64,000 nt of DNA, from positions 91,001 to 155,000 of the forward strand of contig JAKUHH010000151.1 of the NCBI GenBank assembly GCA_022701365.1, read 5' to 3'. This document shows, in pieces, positions 1 through 11,465 of this stretch (positions within the stretch are counted from its first letter, which is position 1; each line of letters begins with the position of its first letter). The notes beneath the pieces are model-generated. The model was not told the origin of the DNA. It searched no databases and saw only the letters and a list, made by a program, of their open reading frames with translations. Both the position numbers and the translations under genes were made by a program. The DNA is from Mycocentrospora acerina (taxonomy: Eukaryota > Ascomycota > Dothideomycetes > Pleosporales).

Positions 1-32
1 CACCCTCACCTTGCGATTCGTAGGCCGCGACC

Positions 33-2287
33 ATGAGTTCTTCACAGATCCCAATGAGCCCGCTCAGTGATGGAGAGGATGCGAGCACCATCGTTTATGA
101 CCCCAACGATCCGTTCTGGCAAGATACCGAGGATGATGACGACATGGACTATGTGCCAGCACGAGGTGGAAGCGATGAAGAGGATGATGATGGAGAAGTC
201 GAAATGAGTTTCCATGGTAAGTGGTTAAGAGAATGACTAAACCGTATATAAACACTAAGGCATAATATTGATAGATGCTGCAGAGCAACTGAGCAACCTA
301 AGTGGGGTGGAAATTGCCTTCGAATACACCGATGACAACGACGACGATGAAGATGACGACGATGATGATGACAACGATGACGGGGATGATGATGAAAATG
401 AAGGGGAAGATGAAGGCGAAGGCGCAACTGCTAATCCAAGACGGCCTCCAGTATACATAAGTCGCGAACAGATCATGCAGTTACTTGGGCACGCGGGGCT
501 TGGGCGCATATTTGCATCAGATTTCACATCACGAACGGATCAGCGGCTACGTCGCCGACTTGCAGACGACGACGATAACGACGATGATGATGACAACTAT
601 TCCGGTCCACGAGGTAGAGCAGCCTTTGAGAAGGTACCTAGCGACCAGGGCCGGAAGTTGATGGAAGAGGGTACATTCGGCACCAACCCACGACGAGAAA
701 CGACCATTAAGAAAAAGAAGAGGCTAGCATACGACATTTTGCGCCGAGAACTAGGCATAGGGAGCGAGGGTCTACAGAAAAACGCTACAAGGTTGTTGAA
801 ACAAGACATGATTCCGGAGTCAACCGCTGATATGATTATACACTATAACGCGCGATGTTATTCTGGTCAATTTTCAGATGACGGTAACTTCTTTTTCTCA
901 TGCGCGCAGGATTTTCGCGTTAGGATGTATGACACATCCAATCCATATGACTGGAAGTATTACAAAGTAAGGGCTACCTTATCATGTTGCTTTTCTTGAG
1001 CTGACTTTTCTCAGTCAGTAGTCTACCCCTATGGACAATGGACAATCACAGACGCATCACTAAGTCCAGACAATCGCTTCCTAGCATACAGCTCCATCAG
1101 AAGTATTGTGTGCTTGGCACCAACAGATCCAGACAACGAATCTGACCCTATGCTTCTCGACTTTGCCAATATAGGTAACGTCAATCCTCGCGGGTTCCAC
1201 ACATACTTTGGCGTAAGCACTTAGCCCGTCACATCAGTTTCAACGGCTAACATACCCAGATCTGGTCGATACGTTTCTCGGGGGATGGAAGGGAGATTGT
1301 GGCAGGTACCGGAGATAACTCAGTATACGTGTACGACATTGAGCGGCGACAATCGGTTCTCCGCATTCCAGGCCACCAAGACGATGTCAATGCTGTCTGC
1401 TTCGGTGACTCGCAATCCCCTCACATTCTATATTCTGGATCAGATGATACCACGCTCAAGGTCTGGGACCGGCGAAGTATGGGCGATGGTCGTGAAGCCG
1501 GTGTATTCCTCGGCCACACAGAGGGTCTCACCTATGTCGACAGTAAGGGTGACGGCCGATATGTACTCAGTAACGCCAAGGATCAAACAGCCAAGCTTTG
1601 GGATTTGAGGAAAATGATATCCAAGGACAAGGCTGACCGCATTGACCCAATGGCCTACACGACGCGCTTCGAGTATCGCTCCAACGCTTACAACGACAGC
1701 CACTTCCGCCCACATCCACACGACTGCTCGATTGTCACTTTCCGTGGACACAAGGTGCTGAAGACATTGATACGCTGCCACTTCTCGCCGCCAGGCAGTA
1801 CAGATTCGCGATATGTCTACTCTGGAAGCTACGACGGCTCAGTATACGTTTACAACTTAGACGCCACTATAGCAGGGAAGATCAATGTACTAAAAGCGAC
1901 CAAGAACTCACGACCACGGGATCCAGACCTGCTGAACGAGACATACGACTACTGGGGCAGAAACGGAGGAAGCTGGATGACCTGTGTCAGAGATGCAAGC
2001 TGGCATCCCCATGCGCCTATAGTTGCTGGTGAGTCCTTGTTCGCTTGATTCCCACCTAACCGTTGACTAACATCTCACTAGCGACATCTTGGAATGGATG
2101 GGGTACCTCGCAAGGTACCTGCACAGTGCACTCGTGGAACGATGGTGTTGAAGACGACGAGGCAGAACCTAAGGTGGGTAGACGCGTCAATGCACAACTG
2201 CAGCATGACGAGCAGCTGTACATGACCGAAGAGGGCAGATCGAGAAGGCAGCCCATGTGGTACGATGAATGGGCAGATGACGACTGA
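33..2287 (+). CDS. DCAF11/WDR23-like WD40-repeat protein
   Basis: Five exons (33-216, 275-966, 1015-1212, 1260-2038 less the tail after 2028, 2082-2287; the fourth exon ends at 2028) give about 682 residues. The first 200 residues are very acidic, with long Asp/Glu runs. A WD40 propeller follows: repeat cores such as SGQFSDDGNFFFSCAQD, GSDDTTLKVWDRR and NAKDQTAKLWDLRKM are visible. The layout of acidic N-terminus, helical linker and WD40 domain, plus the YSGSYDGSVYVYNLD and ASWHPHAPIVA segments near the end, match the DCAF11/WDR23/LEC14B family. Those proteins are substrate receptors of CUL4-DDB1 ubiquitin ligases. The start is the first ATG upstream of the acidic region. The family call is from motif recognition; ligase function is inferred. 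The gene converges on the Sec61-gamma gene downstream. Confidence 0.85.
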
Positions 2288-2860
2288 TTGAACATAGCAG
2301 GGATTGGAGTGTGCAGGGCACTGAATTTTGTGAGAGAATGTTGACTAGGCATTCTGTGCGAGCTGTTTTGGCGTGCATGTGTCACTTTTTGTGGAGCGTG
2401 TTTATGGGTGTTTTACGGAGTTGGCGTTTGGGGGATATGGGATTGGTCAATCATGGTACAAATCGCTCATGTTAGGGACAGTGTCGTTTTCCGGCATCCT
2501 AACAAATCTTGCATACATTTTGACTGATACTTTTGAAAGTTGCTCGGGAATGTGATTCCAGCCTGCGCTCGAGGTTGTTCTGCGCATGTGGAAATCTGTT
2601 TGGACTGTGCGCGAACTGAGGATTGCGCACGTGTCGATTGGATATAATCAAACTCCCGCTCCCTAGATGCCCATATAATACAGCCTCCTGCTCGTGTGCA
2701 GCCCCCACGTGCACGTGTGCTGTGTTCAATCAGCCTGCCTGCCTCCTTCGACAACCTCAACGCAGTCGCAAAAAAAGGGGCTTCATGGCAGACGAAGCCC
2801 TCTTATGGTCGGAAAATATAAAGACAAAAATAGATGGGTGGATTCGCGATGTGACGGGAA
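2288..2860. other. Convergent 3' intergenic region
   Basis: Holds the 3' ends of the WD40 gene (+) and the Sec61-gamma gene (-). No coding exon is recognisable. The only distinct element is a hairpin followed by a T run on the minus strand, listed separately. Confidence 0.6.
2771..2800 (-). terminator. Hairpin followed by T-run downstream of Sec61-gamma
   Basis: On the minus strand, a 7-bp perfect stem (GGGCTTC / GAAGCCC, arms 2794-2800 and 2778-2784, 9-nt loop) is followed by a C and then a run of T from the A-run at 2771-2776 and the base before it. It sits about 60 bases past the Sec61-gamma stop. The shape resembles an intrinsic or Pol III terminator. Fungal Pol II genes do not need one, so it may only be a structured 3' UTR element. 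Confidence 0.35.
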
Positions 2861-3236
2861 CTACGAGCCGCCGACGAGGATGTTGTTCACGGGGATGTGG
2901 ACGAGCTTGACAATGTATCCGATGACGCCTGGACTATGGTCAGTACTTCCGGCCCCCGTCCATGTGGAAGCTGCGATGACTGACCCATGATCAAGAAACC
3001 GATTCCTACTGCTTGCGAGATCCTGATGAACTCCCTCTTGTCTGGCTCTGAAGAGGTATTAGCAGGGTCGTGTGGGTAGATGGGCTGTGAGGAGCAAGCG
3101 CACTGGTGCAACGGTTCATGAACAGAGTACCCTCCCTGAGGAACTCAGCAGGCATACTAGACGGTGGTTAGCGGGTTGGTTCCTGGTATCGCGCAGGGCG
3201 TGCGGCATACTCGGCAAATTCCTTGACGTTCTCCAT
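2861..3236 (-). CDS. SSS1: Protein transport protein Sec61 subunit gamma (Sss1)
   Basis: Four small exons (3236-3211, 3156-3104, 3047-2985, 2928-2861) join in frame to 69 residues, the usual size of this subunit. All three introns use GT-AG ends and all phases agree. The protein begins MENVKEFADMPAEFLREG, continues with the hallmark MNRCTKPDKREFIRISQAVG, and has one transmembrane helix around GIGFLIMGVIGYIVKLVHIP before ending NNILVGGS. Sec61-gamma/Sss1 is the tail-anchored clamp of the Sec61 translocon in the ER membrane and is essential for protein import. Because every exon is under 70 bases, ORF searches miss it. Its promoter faces that of the RRM gene at 4187. Confidence 0.93.
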
Positions 3237-4186
3237 GGTGACTGGTGTGCGGTTGCGGGGGTCGAAAGAGGTAGTTGGCCGTAAAAGGTGCGTGTCAATT
3301 GCGCGAGATGGAGAGTTGAAGGAGAAGTCGCGAGCCCAAGAAGTTGGGGCGGAGGAGGGCAATCTGGCCTTGCGGAGAACGCCAGCAACGGCCTAGCGCC
3401 CCTGCCAAGCCTAAGCTGTCTGAGCTTCAGTCGAGGTCCATGTCAATATGCCCTGGTTCCCGTCTGCAACTCGGTACCCGCGCAAACAGCTCACCATTTC
3501 ACCGCATTGTCTCCCAGGTTTGTTTAAGAGGGAAGGCGCTCACCGCAAACACAGAGTCGACGACCAGAACGTGCAGCAAACGTGCAAGCGGACGCGTAGG
3601 AAGGGGATCGCATTGGACGGCAGCGTTTGGCACCGACGACATCCTCTTTGTCCACCACTTCTCATTACTAGTCGCGTACTTTATCGCGTCTTATCAAATC
3701 GCTGGGAATCTGTAAATCAGCATTTGCGCTTCACACAAATTGAGCTGGAAATTGGCGCGTGAGGAGGCAAGCGCAGGAGTCAGGCTGAGGTTACACACAT
3801 CACATCACATCACATCTCCTCTCACATCCACATCCTGTACCTTTTATATTTCCGTATCTGCCAGAGGCGATCGGAACATCACTTGTCGCACTTGAGCTGT
3901 CTCTCTGGAACTTGTCACTGCTCCTTGACAGCGGCACTGTACGTATTTCCTCGCTACGCGACTTTGTTTTTCATATCGGTATGGCATGTTGCTGGCTTGC
4001 GAGCATAGTTCCTTTCTTTCTTACTCATTGTCTGTCTTATAGCCCGCTGATTATGTACAACAAACAGACTTCCTGTATTCTGATCACTGAAGCTGGTCAT
4101 ACAGTATCTACAAGCTAATTATAAAAAGAATCCTGGAACACGTCTCATTACTTACTGCAGTCCCTTCTTGAAGTACTACAGCAAAC
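3237..4186. promoter_or_regulatory. Divergent promoter region, Sec61-gamma / RRM protein
   Basis: 950 bases between two divergent starts. The right half is CT-rich and leader-like, with a CACAT pentamer repeat, and probably contains the 5' UTR of the RRM gene. A GTACGTAT sequence near 3938 could be the donor of a 5' UTR intron. Short open frames here overlap each other on both strands and show no domain. Confidence 0.45.
3796..3815 (+). repeat. (CACAT)4 microsatellite
   Basis: Four perfect copies of CACAT about 370 bases upstream of the RRM gene ATG, in a region likely to be promoter or leader. Confidence 0.8.
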
Positions 4187-5555
4187 ATGGCTGACGATGA
4201 TAACTTCGACATCGACATCTACGGCGATGACACCTACCAGGACTCGACCACTCAGCAAGACACAGATGTAGCCGACGCGAACGCGACGACCGCAGACTCG
4301 AATACTGGCGAGTCGAAAAATGTGGCAACGAGCGTCGGGGGTGGAAACGGAGATGTAACAGCTGCACAGGGAAATTCTGGTGATGCAACAAATGGAGACA
4401 CGCATGTTGGAAACGACGTTCAGCAGATCGCAAGCACTGGTGGATCTGCACACAACCAAGAGGTCCATAGGCAAGCGCCTCAGCAACAGGGCACAAAACG
4501 CAAACAGGGTGATGACGACGACCGTCCAACCGATCCAGGTGCAACAGCAGCACTGATGATTAATGACCTGAACTGGTGGATCGGTGAAGAAGACATTCGT
4601 GGATGGGCAAACCAGAGCGGCTGTGAAGACGAACTTGTTGAACTTACTTTCAACGAGCACAAGGTCAACGGCAAAAGCAAGGGGTAGGCCGAGTTAAAGC
4701 GTTTGTAAACGAACGTCTCGCTAACTTTAGTCCGTAGTCAAGTCTACATCCAACTGCAATCGCCACAGGCGGCGACTGCTCTCAAGCACCAAATCGAGCA
4801 GCTCTTCAAGGATCAGGCCCACACGAAGAAGCCAACGGCCATCTTCAACCTTCCAGACAACAACCCATTCAAGACTTCACCAAAGGAGGTCCCACCACGT
4901 GAGAAGAAGAGCTACAATGATCGGGCTCCATCAAGCAACTATCACAACCAGAACAGCGGCAATTACAATCGCTTCAACAACAATAACAGAGGCAATTTTG
5001 GGAACCGCGGTGGAAACATGGGCTACCAAAACCGCAATTTTGCTACTCCTGCAGCTGGAAACATGGGTGGAAACATGGGAGGCTACGGCGCTCAAGCACC
5101 TATGAACAATTTCGGCGGAGGCAACATGGCTGCAGGCATGAACAACTTTGGAGGGGGCTTTAACCGCGGCGGTATGATGGCTGGTGGCATGCGAGGCGGT
5201 ATGAACAGCCGTGGTGGCCGAGGCGGCATGGGGATGACGCCGATGGGCGCAATGGGCATGCAAATGGGTGGGAACATGATGGGAATGGGAGCGGGAATGA
5301 TGGGTATGGGCGGCAACATGGCCATGATGGGGGGAATGAATGGAATGGGTACGTCGACCAGGCGGCATCAGTTGTTGTGACCGTTCAGATCTTTATTCGT
5401 CTAATGTGTAGGGGGAATGGCTAACATGTGATATAGCACAAGGCTTTAGTGGCGGCGGCTTCCAACCGAGCTTCAACCCAGCTTTCAACCAGAACCAAGG
5501 CGGCAACGACGGCAACTGGAATCCTCACGGTGCCAAAAGGCCACGACCCGAATAG
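4187..5555 (+). CDS. RRM / Gly-Met-rich RNA-binding protein (CPSF6/7-like)
   Basis: Three exons (4187-4683, 4738-5348, 5437-5555) encode about 408 residues. The N-terminus is acidic (MADDDNFDIDIYGDD), followed by a Gln/Asn/Thr-rich spacer. A divergent RRM spans about residues 120-215: MINDLNWWIGEEDIRGWA as beta1-alpha1 and KSKGQVYIQLQSPQAATALK as the RNP1-like strand and alpha2. The C-terminal half is low complexity (GNMGG, FGGG, GMRGGM repeats) and ends in a basic AKRPRPE tail. The order acidic N-terminus, single RRM, low-complexity tail and the WW(I/T)xEDI motif resemble the CPSF6/CPSF7 family of cleavage factor I in pre-mRNA 3' processing. A role in polyadenylation is an inference; a generic hnRNP is possible. 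Confidence 0.75.
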
Positions 5556-6593
5556 GCTTCCGTCAAAGTACCAAAAGCCAAAGTATTAATTCCAGTCAAT
5601 AGTGTCTACCGGCCACATTTCATATGTGTCTTCTAACAGGGCGTCGTTTATTTGATGCTTTTGCTTCGACATTCTAGAGGCTCCACTACACAGCTTCATA
5701 CCGACTTGCCGATTTTCTCATTATCTTGCTCTGCCACTGTATGATGGCCCCTCTTTTCTTGAAGCACTATCGGAGTTATTTCCTTCTGGCGTTCTTGGGC
5801 AGGCAACGCATCACGTAGGGAATTTAAAGCTTCTTCACTCATGTCTTTTTAGTTTTCTATGTTTTCTTCTTTTTGATCTTGTATACTGGTATATCTGGCA
5901 CGGTACCGTGGAGTTTAATGCTTGGCACAACAACAGCAAACGTTATGCTTTGTTAACCTGGAGCATGCACTTTGTGTTACGCTTCGTAATACTTACTTAT
6001 GTTTGTGCAATAGTATGGAGCATCATAGGTTCTCTGAGGAGCGCATTTAGCACGCTAAGATATCTGTCTGATTAATGTAGTTTAACACTAAGTCTCGTCA
6101 CTAAAATTGAAGTAGGGAGATGAGCAATCCTTTGTCCTACTTCATATTGCATTCGCACATGTTTTGTTGGTGGAATAAATTGCTTGTACCCCACTTAATT
6201 TGGATCTGAGGTCCGTCGGTGCGTGAGGTTAATCGGATGATCAGCGACTACAAATTTCATTTATTCATCTGCGCAAGTTAAGAAAATATGTTCATTTTCG
6301 TCTAGAAGGCTGTTGATCTTACATCCAATTAGCCGGGTCAGGTACCCGTGTGGACAGTGTGGATTGCCGACGAGAGGGGTTGGTTAATACGTCTCCTAAG
6401 GGCTTGAACTCTCGTAATGTGTATCCAGTATTGCATATACGATCAATTAGATGGGATTATGGATATGGCTGTTTCGCGTCCCGATGAAACAAACTGTTGT
6501 GCCGAGATTAGAGGGATACTTGCTCGTGTTGATATATAGTCCTCGAATTCCCTACTAGCAACAACCATCTGTATTTTTCAGAACTATCTGGAA
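5556..6593. other. AT-richer intergenic region; GH5 upstream region
   Basis: Contains the 3' UTR of the RRM gene and then about 1 kb of AT-leaning sequence without a supportable ORF. The last few hundred bases are the upstream region of the cellulase gene: a CCCCAC at 6189-6194 reads as GTGGGG on the minus strand, a possible CreA carbon-repressor site, and a TATA element lies at 6533-6538. Confidence 0.5.
6533..6538 (+). promoter_or_regulatory. TATA element of the GH5 gene
   Basis: TATATA lies 55 bases before the ATG of the endoglucanase gene, a suitable place for the core promoter of an inducible fungal gene. The call rests on sequence and position only. Confidence 0.45.
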
Positions 6594-8501
6594 ATGGGTT
6601 CCTACATCAAAGCAGCTGTTTTTGGCGGAGCTTTGCTCCATGGTGGATTCACTGTCGCCCAAGGTACATATTCACATCGGTTGGTACCCAATTTGGAGAC
6701 TAACGAATCTGGTAGCAGCGAACAACACAGGCGTAAAATGCCCTTCTACCGCAAAGTTCAACACTATTTCTGCCTCCAAGTACTTTGCTGGACTTAACCC
6801 TGGCTGGAACTTGGGCAACACGCTCGATGCCATTGAGACTGAAGGGTCATGGAACAATCCCCCTGTTGTGGATGGCACATTTCAAGATGCACAAAATGCC
6901 GGGTTCAAGAGTATTCGTCTGCCTGTTACTTGGGCATATCATTTTAAGTCACAGGCTCCAGATTACACTGTTGACCCTGTATGGCTTCAACGTGTGTCCG
7001 ATGTTGTGGATATGATTGACAAGAGAGGCCTCTATACTATTGTCAATGTGCACCATGACTCTTGGACTTGGGCAGACTTAACCCAGTCGGGAGTAGATGT
7101 GAACATGATCGAAGCTAAGTTGTACAAACTGTGGTACCAGATTGGTACCAAGTTGGCCTGCAAGGGTGAACGAGTTGTAAGTGATTACAAGGGGAGGTGT
7201 TTTGGATAAAGTACGTTACTGACCAACCTTGCAGGCATTTGAAACTATCAACGAACTGCCGGGAACCACAGCGCAGCATGGTGATATTACAAACAAGTTG
7301 AATAATATTTTCCTCCAGGCGATTAATGATGCTGGTGGTTTCAACGCGCAAAGAGTCGTCACACTGGTCAGCTCGGGTGAAGATGGATACAAGACAACAC
7401 AGTGGTTTGACCCTCCTGACCCAAAATTCAAGAACCCTTGGGGAATTCAGTATCATTACTACTCGCCTTGTACGTTAACCCTCTCTCTCTCTCTTCACTA
7501 GTAATATCTACTCACCGGCCCACGCAGATGACTTCATCTTCGGCGCTTGGGGAAAAACAACATGGGGCTCTGCAGCCGACAAGGCCGCCCTCGAAACCGA
7601 CATCGCCGTCGTCCGTGGAAACTTCACTGGCATTCCCATCGTAATTGGAGAATGGGCCGCTTCTCCCGTCGCAACCGAAACAGCTGCCCGCTGGCGTTAC
7701 TTTGACTTCTTCATCCGCACAGCCGCCAAGTACAACACATCGACCATTCTGTGGGACAACGGTGCCGACTTCCTAAATCGTGCAACACATATTTGGCGCG
7801 ATGAAGTAGCCATGGACATCTACCGTAATGCTGTGAAAGGGATTCCCAACGCGCTGCCAGACAGCACAACAGACGGCGCAGCCACTCAACAGGAAAGCTC
7901 TGCATACATTTACTACGCAAAGAACAGCAGTCTTACTGATGTTACATTGCCGTTTCTTTTCAATGGCAATACCCTTAGCAGCATCTCTATAGCAAAGAAG
8001 CGCACCCTCACAAAAGGAACAGAGTACTCCGTTTCCGGCGAGAAGATCACTTTTAAGTCGTCATTTCTATCTACTATCCTCACCGCTTCTTCCCCCTATG
8101 GCACACTCCAAAATCTCACCCTCCAGTTCAACCAAGGCGCCAACTTGCTCGTCAACATACTTCAATATGGCACGCCTGTTCTCGGCCAGTCATCTGTCTC
8201 CCTCCCTGCAACTTCAAGCGATATCTCAATACCAATCACCTGGCGCGGACAGAACCGTCCAGCGGCTGTCAAGGCGGTCAAGAGTGATGGAACGTATCTG
8301 ATTGATGACTTTACGCAGTATTTCGGTGTGTTGCAGCACGGACGTATTACGTACGGAAGCTGGGACTGGGACGCGAATAATGTCATTCTTAAGTCGAATG
8401 TGGTGCAGGCAGTGAGGGCAGGCGGAAAGGATACGACATTTACGATTGAATTTTATCCGAGGGTGCCAGGAAACAGTGTGGACTTTGTGGTGAAGGTTTG
8501 A
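6594..8501 (+). CDS. Secreted GH5 endoglucanase with CBM_X2 and CBM46-like modules
   Basis: Four exons (6594-6663, 6716-7176, 7235-7469, 7528-8501) give 579 residues. Residues 1-23 (MGSYIKAAVFGGALLHGGFTVAQ, written as positions 1-20 plus VAQ) form a signal peptide ending at AQ/A. The GH5 barrel shows NPGWNLGNTLDA, IRLPVTW, VNVHHD, acid/base Glu184 in INELPG and nucleophile Glu297 in IVIGEW, a subfamily-4 pattern. Residues about 381-470 resemble the X2 Ig-like module and about 495-579 a CBM46-type module (ITYGSWDWDANN). GH5-X2-CBM46 is well known in bacterial Cel5B-type enzymes acting on beta-glucan and xyloglucan. The enzyme should cleave beta-1,4-glucans outside the cell. The module assignment is by pattern, not by search. 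Intron 1 ends in a tandem acceptor and intron 3 contains a CT tract. Confidence 0.9.
7481..7493 (+). repeat. CT tract inside intron 3 of the GH5 gene
   Basis: A run of CT dinucleotides between the donor at 7470 and the acceptor ending at 7527. It may serve as a polypyrimidine tract. Confidence 0.7.
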
Positions 8502-10042
8502 GGAGATTCAAGCAGGAGGGTATCAGTGGACGTGTACATATAAACAAGGTTTGAGACCTTTGAGCTCAAAGTGAACTGTCAAGCGCTTTTCTTTTTGTAG
8601 AAGCATACAGCATCAAGTGACATTACACACAGCAACGCTAAGCAGAAGAAGAGATATGTGTTCATTTATACTTTCTGAAAGAAATTAGAAATCTGCTATT
8701 TTCGTGATGCGCAGTATCACGTATATACTTTGATAAAATGGGGTTTGCGGCTATCATTTGTCAAAATAATTTCAATATGAAATCAGGGATATGACCCTGA
8801 GGTATTTCTTTGAGCCTCGAAACTCTCCGCTCGCAACATCCTAGTATCTTGCCTCTAGGACGACGGGGGCACTAGGTGCAAGGAGGAGAGCGCGGCGGAA
8901 AAGGGCGCGTGCTTCCCTGCGTGAAGAGATTTTGGGACTTATTCCTGGACGTAGCCATTTGGAAAGAAAGTATAGACTGTGTAGATAGAAGGGTCGGATG
9001 TGAGGGCTGTGGTGTGTGAGTTCTGTTGGCCGTTGATACTGGGACAAGTTGGTGTTGGTACATACGACCGTAGCTCTCCTGCACAATGAGGATTTCCTAT
9101 CTCATTTCGAATACTTGGGTTTTATTTCTGTTTCGAGCAGCAAAAGTAATGACATTAACTTGGTTGTGTAATCGTGCGGAGAGGATCAAAGCTTGAAGAC
9201 TACATTCATCGACAGACAACTACAGACAACACATACTACCCAAACAAGACATCTTATCGCCAAACCTAGTAGACTATGGTTATGCAAAAGAAGAACCAAA
9301 TACTCACGCAATATTAGCCAACCCAGAATACCAAACCTCAATGCGTCATCCATCTTATTTACAACCGGTTTCTTCACATACCATTCTAAGAGATCGCCAA
9401 TCTGATTATAGTATCCAATTTTCAATTCAATTCTTAGCAATCTGAAGATAGGAACGTTTAGGATGCTATTGTTGTGATCCAGGCCAAAGGATCGTAGCAG
9501 GCCTTACCAATCTTGTATAGAAGAGTATGCAATGTGCGTGATCTCTGATGGCCTATCTTACCTGCAAACTTTAATAGTCGGTTGGATGAAGCTTCTTTCG
9601 AGCCATGCATCAAGAAAAGCTCGGCGGAAAATGGTATCACTCAGGGATTGTACATAATGTTAGATAAAGTTAGTGAAGAAGTTTTCAAATGAAAATCATC
9701 TGAATTTTACAAACACTCGGTCTGTAGCTAAGTTAGTCGGTAACACGAACAAGAATAGGCGATAATTAAAATGAGACTAATATATTCGATTACATAACTA
9801 ATTGTCGCAAAACAAAGAGCTGTATACGCAAGACCCGATTGAGGCCTTAGTCCGCCGTAAATGAAAAGCAATCATCCAAAGCATTCATCGCATAGCCAAT
9901 CCTAAGTGGTACTGACAGCATACGCATAGATCTACCACGCAGCCGAACGCTCCGTCAGGGGTATACATCGTGTGTCGCAGAGACGCAGACGCACTATTAG
10001 AAGACAAAGAGCTGATAGATGCGAGAGTCATCAGTAAATCGC
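8502..10042. other. AT-rich convergent intergenic region
   Basis: 1.5 kb between the GH5 stop and the Pil1 stop. Composition is AT-rich compared with the flanking genes. Short frames near 8840-9090 (minus) and 9190-9440 have no domain, no splice logic and no signal peptide. I see no repeat or RNA gene. Mild RIP of an old repeat could explain the composition but I cannot show it. Confidence 0.5.
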
Positions 10043-11465
10043 TTATGCGACGATCCTTTCCTCCTCCCTGCCGCGATGCTCGCTGGCGATCGTCGAGTGG
10101 ATGTCATCCTCGTCCTCATAGCCGTTGCCCTGGTGTTGGGTGGCAGGGATCCAAAGACCGGACTCTCTGTTTTCGAGGTCTTGGTCCTGGCCGGAAAGGT
10201 CGACTCCTTCGCCCTCAGCACGGTTGCGGCGGCGTTGAGACAGTGTGCGCGAGCGCTGAGAGAGCTTGGAGGACACGGAGGCATTCTGGGAAACCCAGTT
10301 GGTAAGGGCGTCTTCACAGTCTTGGATGATGCTGTAACATATTAGCGCAAAGTGAGAAACGTTGAAAGTCAAACGTACGCCTTGCTAGTCTCGTAGCCGT
10401 CGTAAGCTTGTCGGGTCTCTCCGGGAGTAACTGGGGTATCATCAACAAGCTCGAGGAGGTGCTTGCCGTAGCCGGCGATGATGGCGAGCTTCTCTGAGTG
10501 CTCGCGCATGGCATCGAACTGGTAGGTGAAAGCAGCCTTGAGCTTCTCACGTGTAATGTTCGAGAGCTGAGCCTCGGCGACCAAGGACTCAGCCTCGGCG
10601 CGTACGAGTTCCTGCTCGAGAACGACAATCTTGGGCGAGTTAGGTTCCTTGTACTTGAGTTGCGCGATCTGATCAGTAATCTTCTGCTTGCCTGTGGACG
10701 TGTGAGCTAAGAGGAAATAGATGATAGAATAGCCACTTACGGTCACGGCTGGGCTGCACCGAAGCCTCGATATTACGAATGCTCTTAATAGTAACGCGGT
10801 ACTGGTCATAGCGGTCGACGAACTGATCCTCGAGCTCGCCAATTTCATAGATCAGAACACCAAGCTTGTCGGTGACGTCAGAAACGTCGTCGTCGCAAGC
10901 CTCGCCCCAAATGGAGAGTTGTTGCTATAGGCACCGATAAGTACAAGCCGGAGTTACATCCGAAATTACATAAACTTACAGCAACTTCCATGCGCTCCCT
11001 AGAAACAAGTTCCATGCTGCGCATCACGTTCTTCTCCATCTTCACTAGGGACGATAGCTTCTTAGCTAGATCGGGTCCCATAGCGCCGGCAGCCTTGTGG
11101 CGGAAGGTGTGACCTGCGACAAGGAATCCGGGTTAGCGTCGATCATTGCATCTATGACGAAGGAGAGCTGAGGGGTGTACGTCAAAGCATATACGAGGCG
11201 CGCTCTGCCGTTGTTGCTGTGTGATGAAACGATGAACACTGCCAACGCGGGGGGCTGGCGGTGAGGCCCAACCACGCACGCAGCGTTAGGCTTGAGGGAG
11301 AGCATACCAGACACACGATTGATGCGAATTAATGGGGTATAACGTACCAATGTTGGACTTGCCAAAGAAGCGACCACTCTTCGTCGAGGACGACGGAGGG
11401 GGTGGGTTCTGGATTTGCGACGCCGTAGGCGCGCGAGACTGGCGCATGCTGTACGTGCGGTGCAT
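10043..11465 (-). CDS. PIL1: Eisosome core component Pil1/Lsp1 family
   Basis: Five exons (11465-11348, 11113-10980, 10924-10741, 10691-10379, 10331-10043) give 345 residues, typical for the family. The start MHRTYSMRQSRAPTASQ is followed by FFGKSNIGHTFRHKAAGAM, an amphipathic N-terminal segment. The BAR-type helices come next (KMEKNVMRSMELVSRERMEV, QQLSIWGEACDDDVSDVTDK, SLVAEAQLSNITREKLKAAF, LELVDDTPVTPGE). The acidic, Gln-rich tail ends EERIVA. Pil1/Lsp1 proteins polymerise under the plasma membrane to form eisosomes and respond to sphingolipid signalling through Pkh kinases. An in-frame upstream extension exists, but the MHRTYSMRQ start is the one expected for the family. Which paralogue (PilA or PilB in Aspergillus terms) cannot be told here. 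Confidence 0.95.

Noticed and set aside
4148..4660. 170-codon minus-strand frame opposite the RRM protein
   Set aside because: A shadow of the acidic and repetitive N-terminus of the RRM gene; its Cys/Arg/Val-rich content reflects the complement of GAC/GAT codons.
8840..9086. Short minus-strand frames after the cellulase gene (RALFRRALLLA...)
   Set aside because: The LYR-like look is superficial; no start, splice sites or full domain support it.
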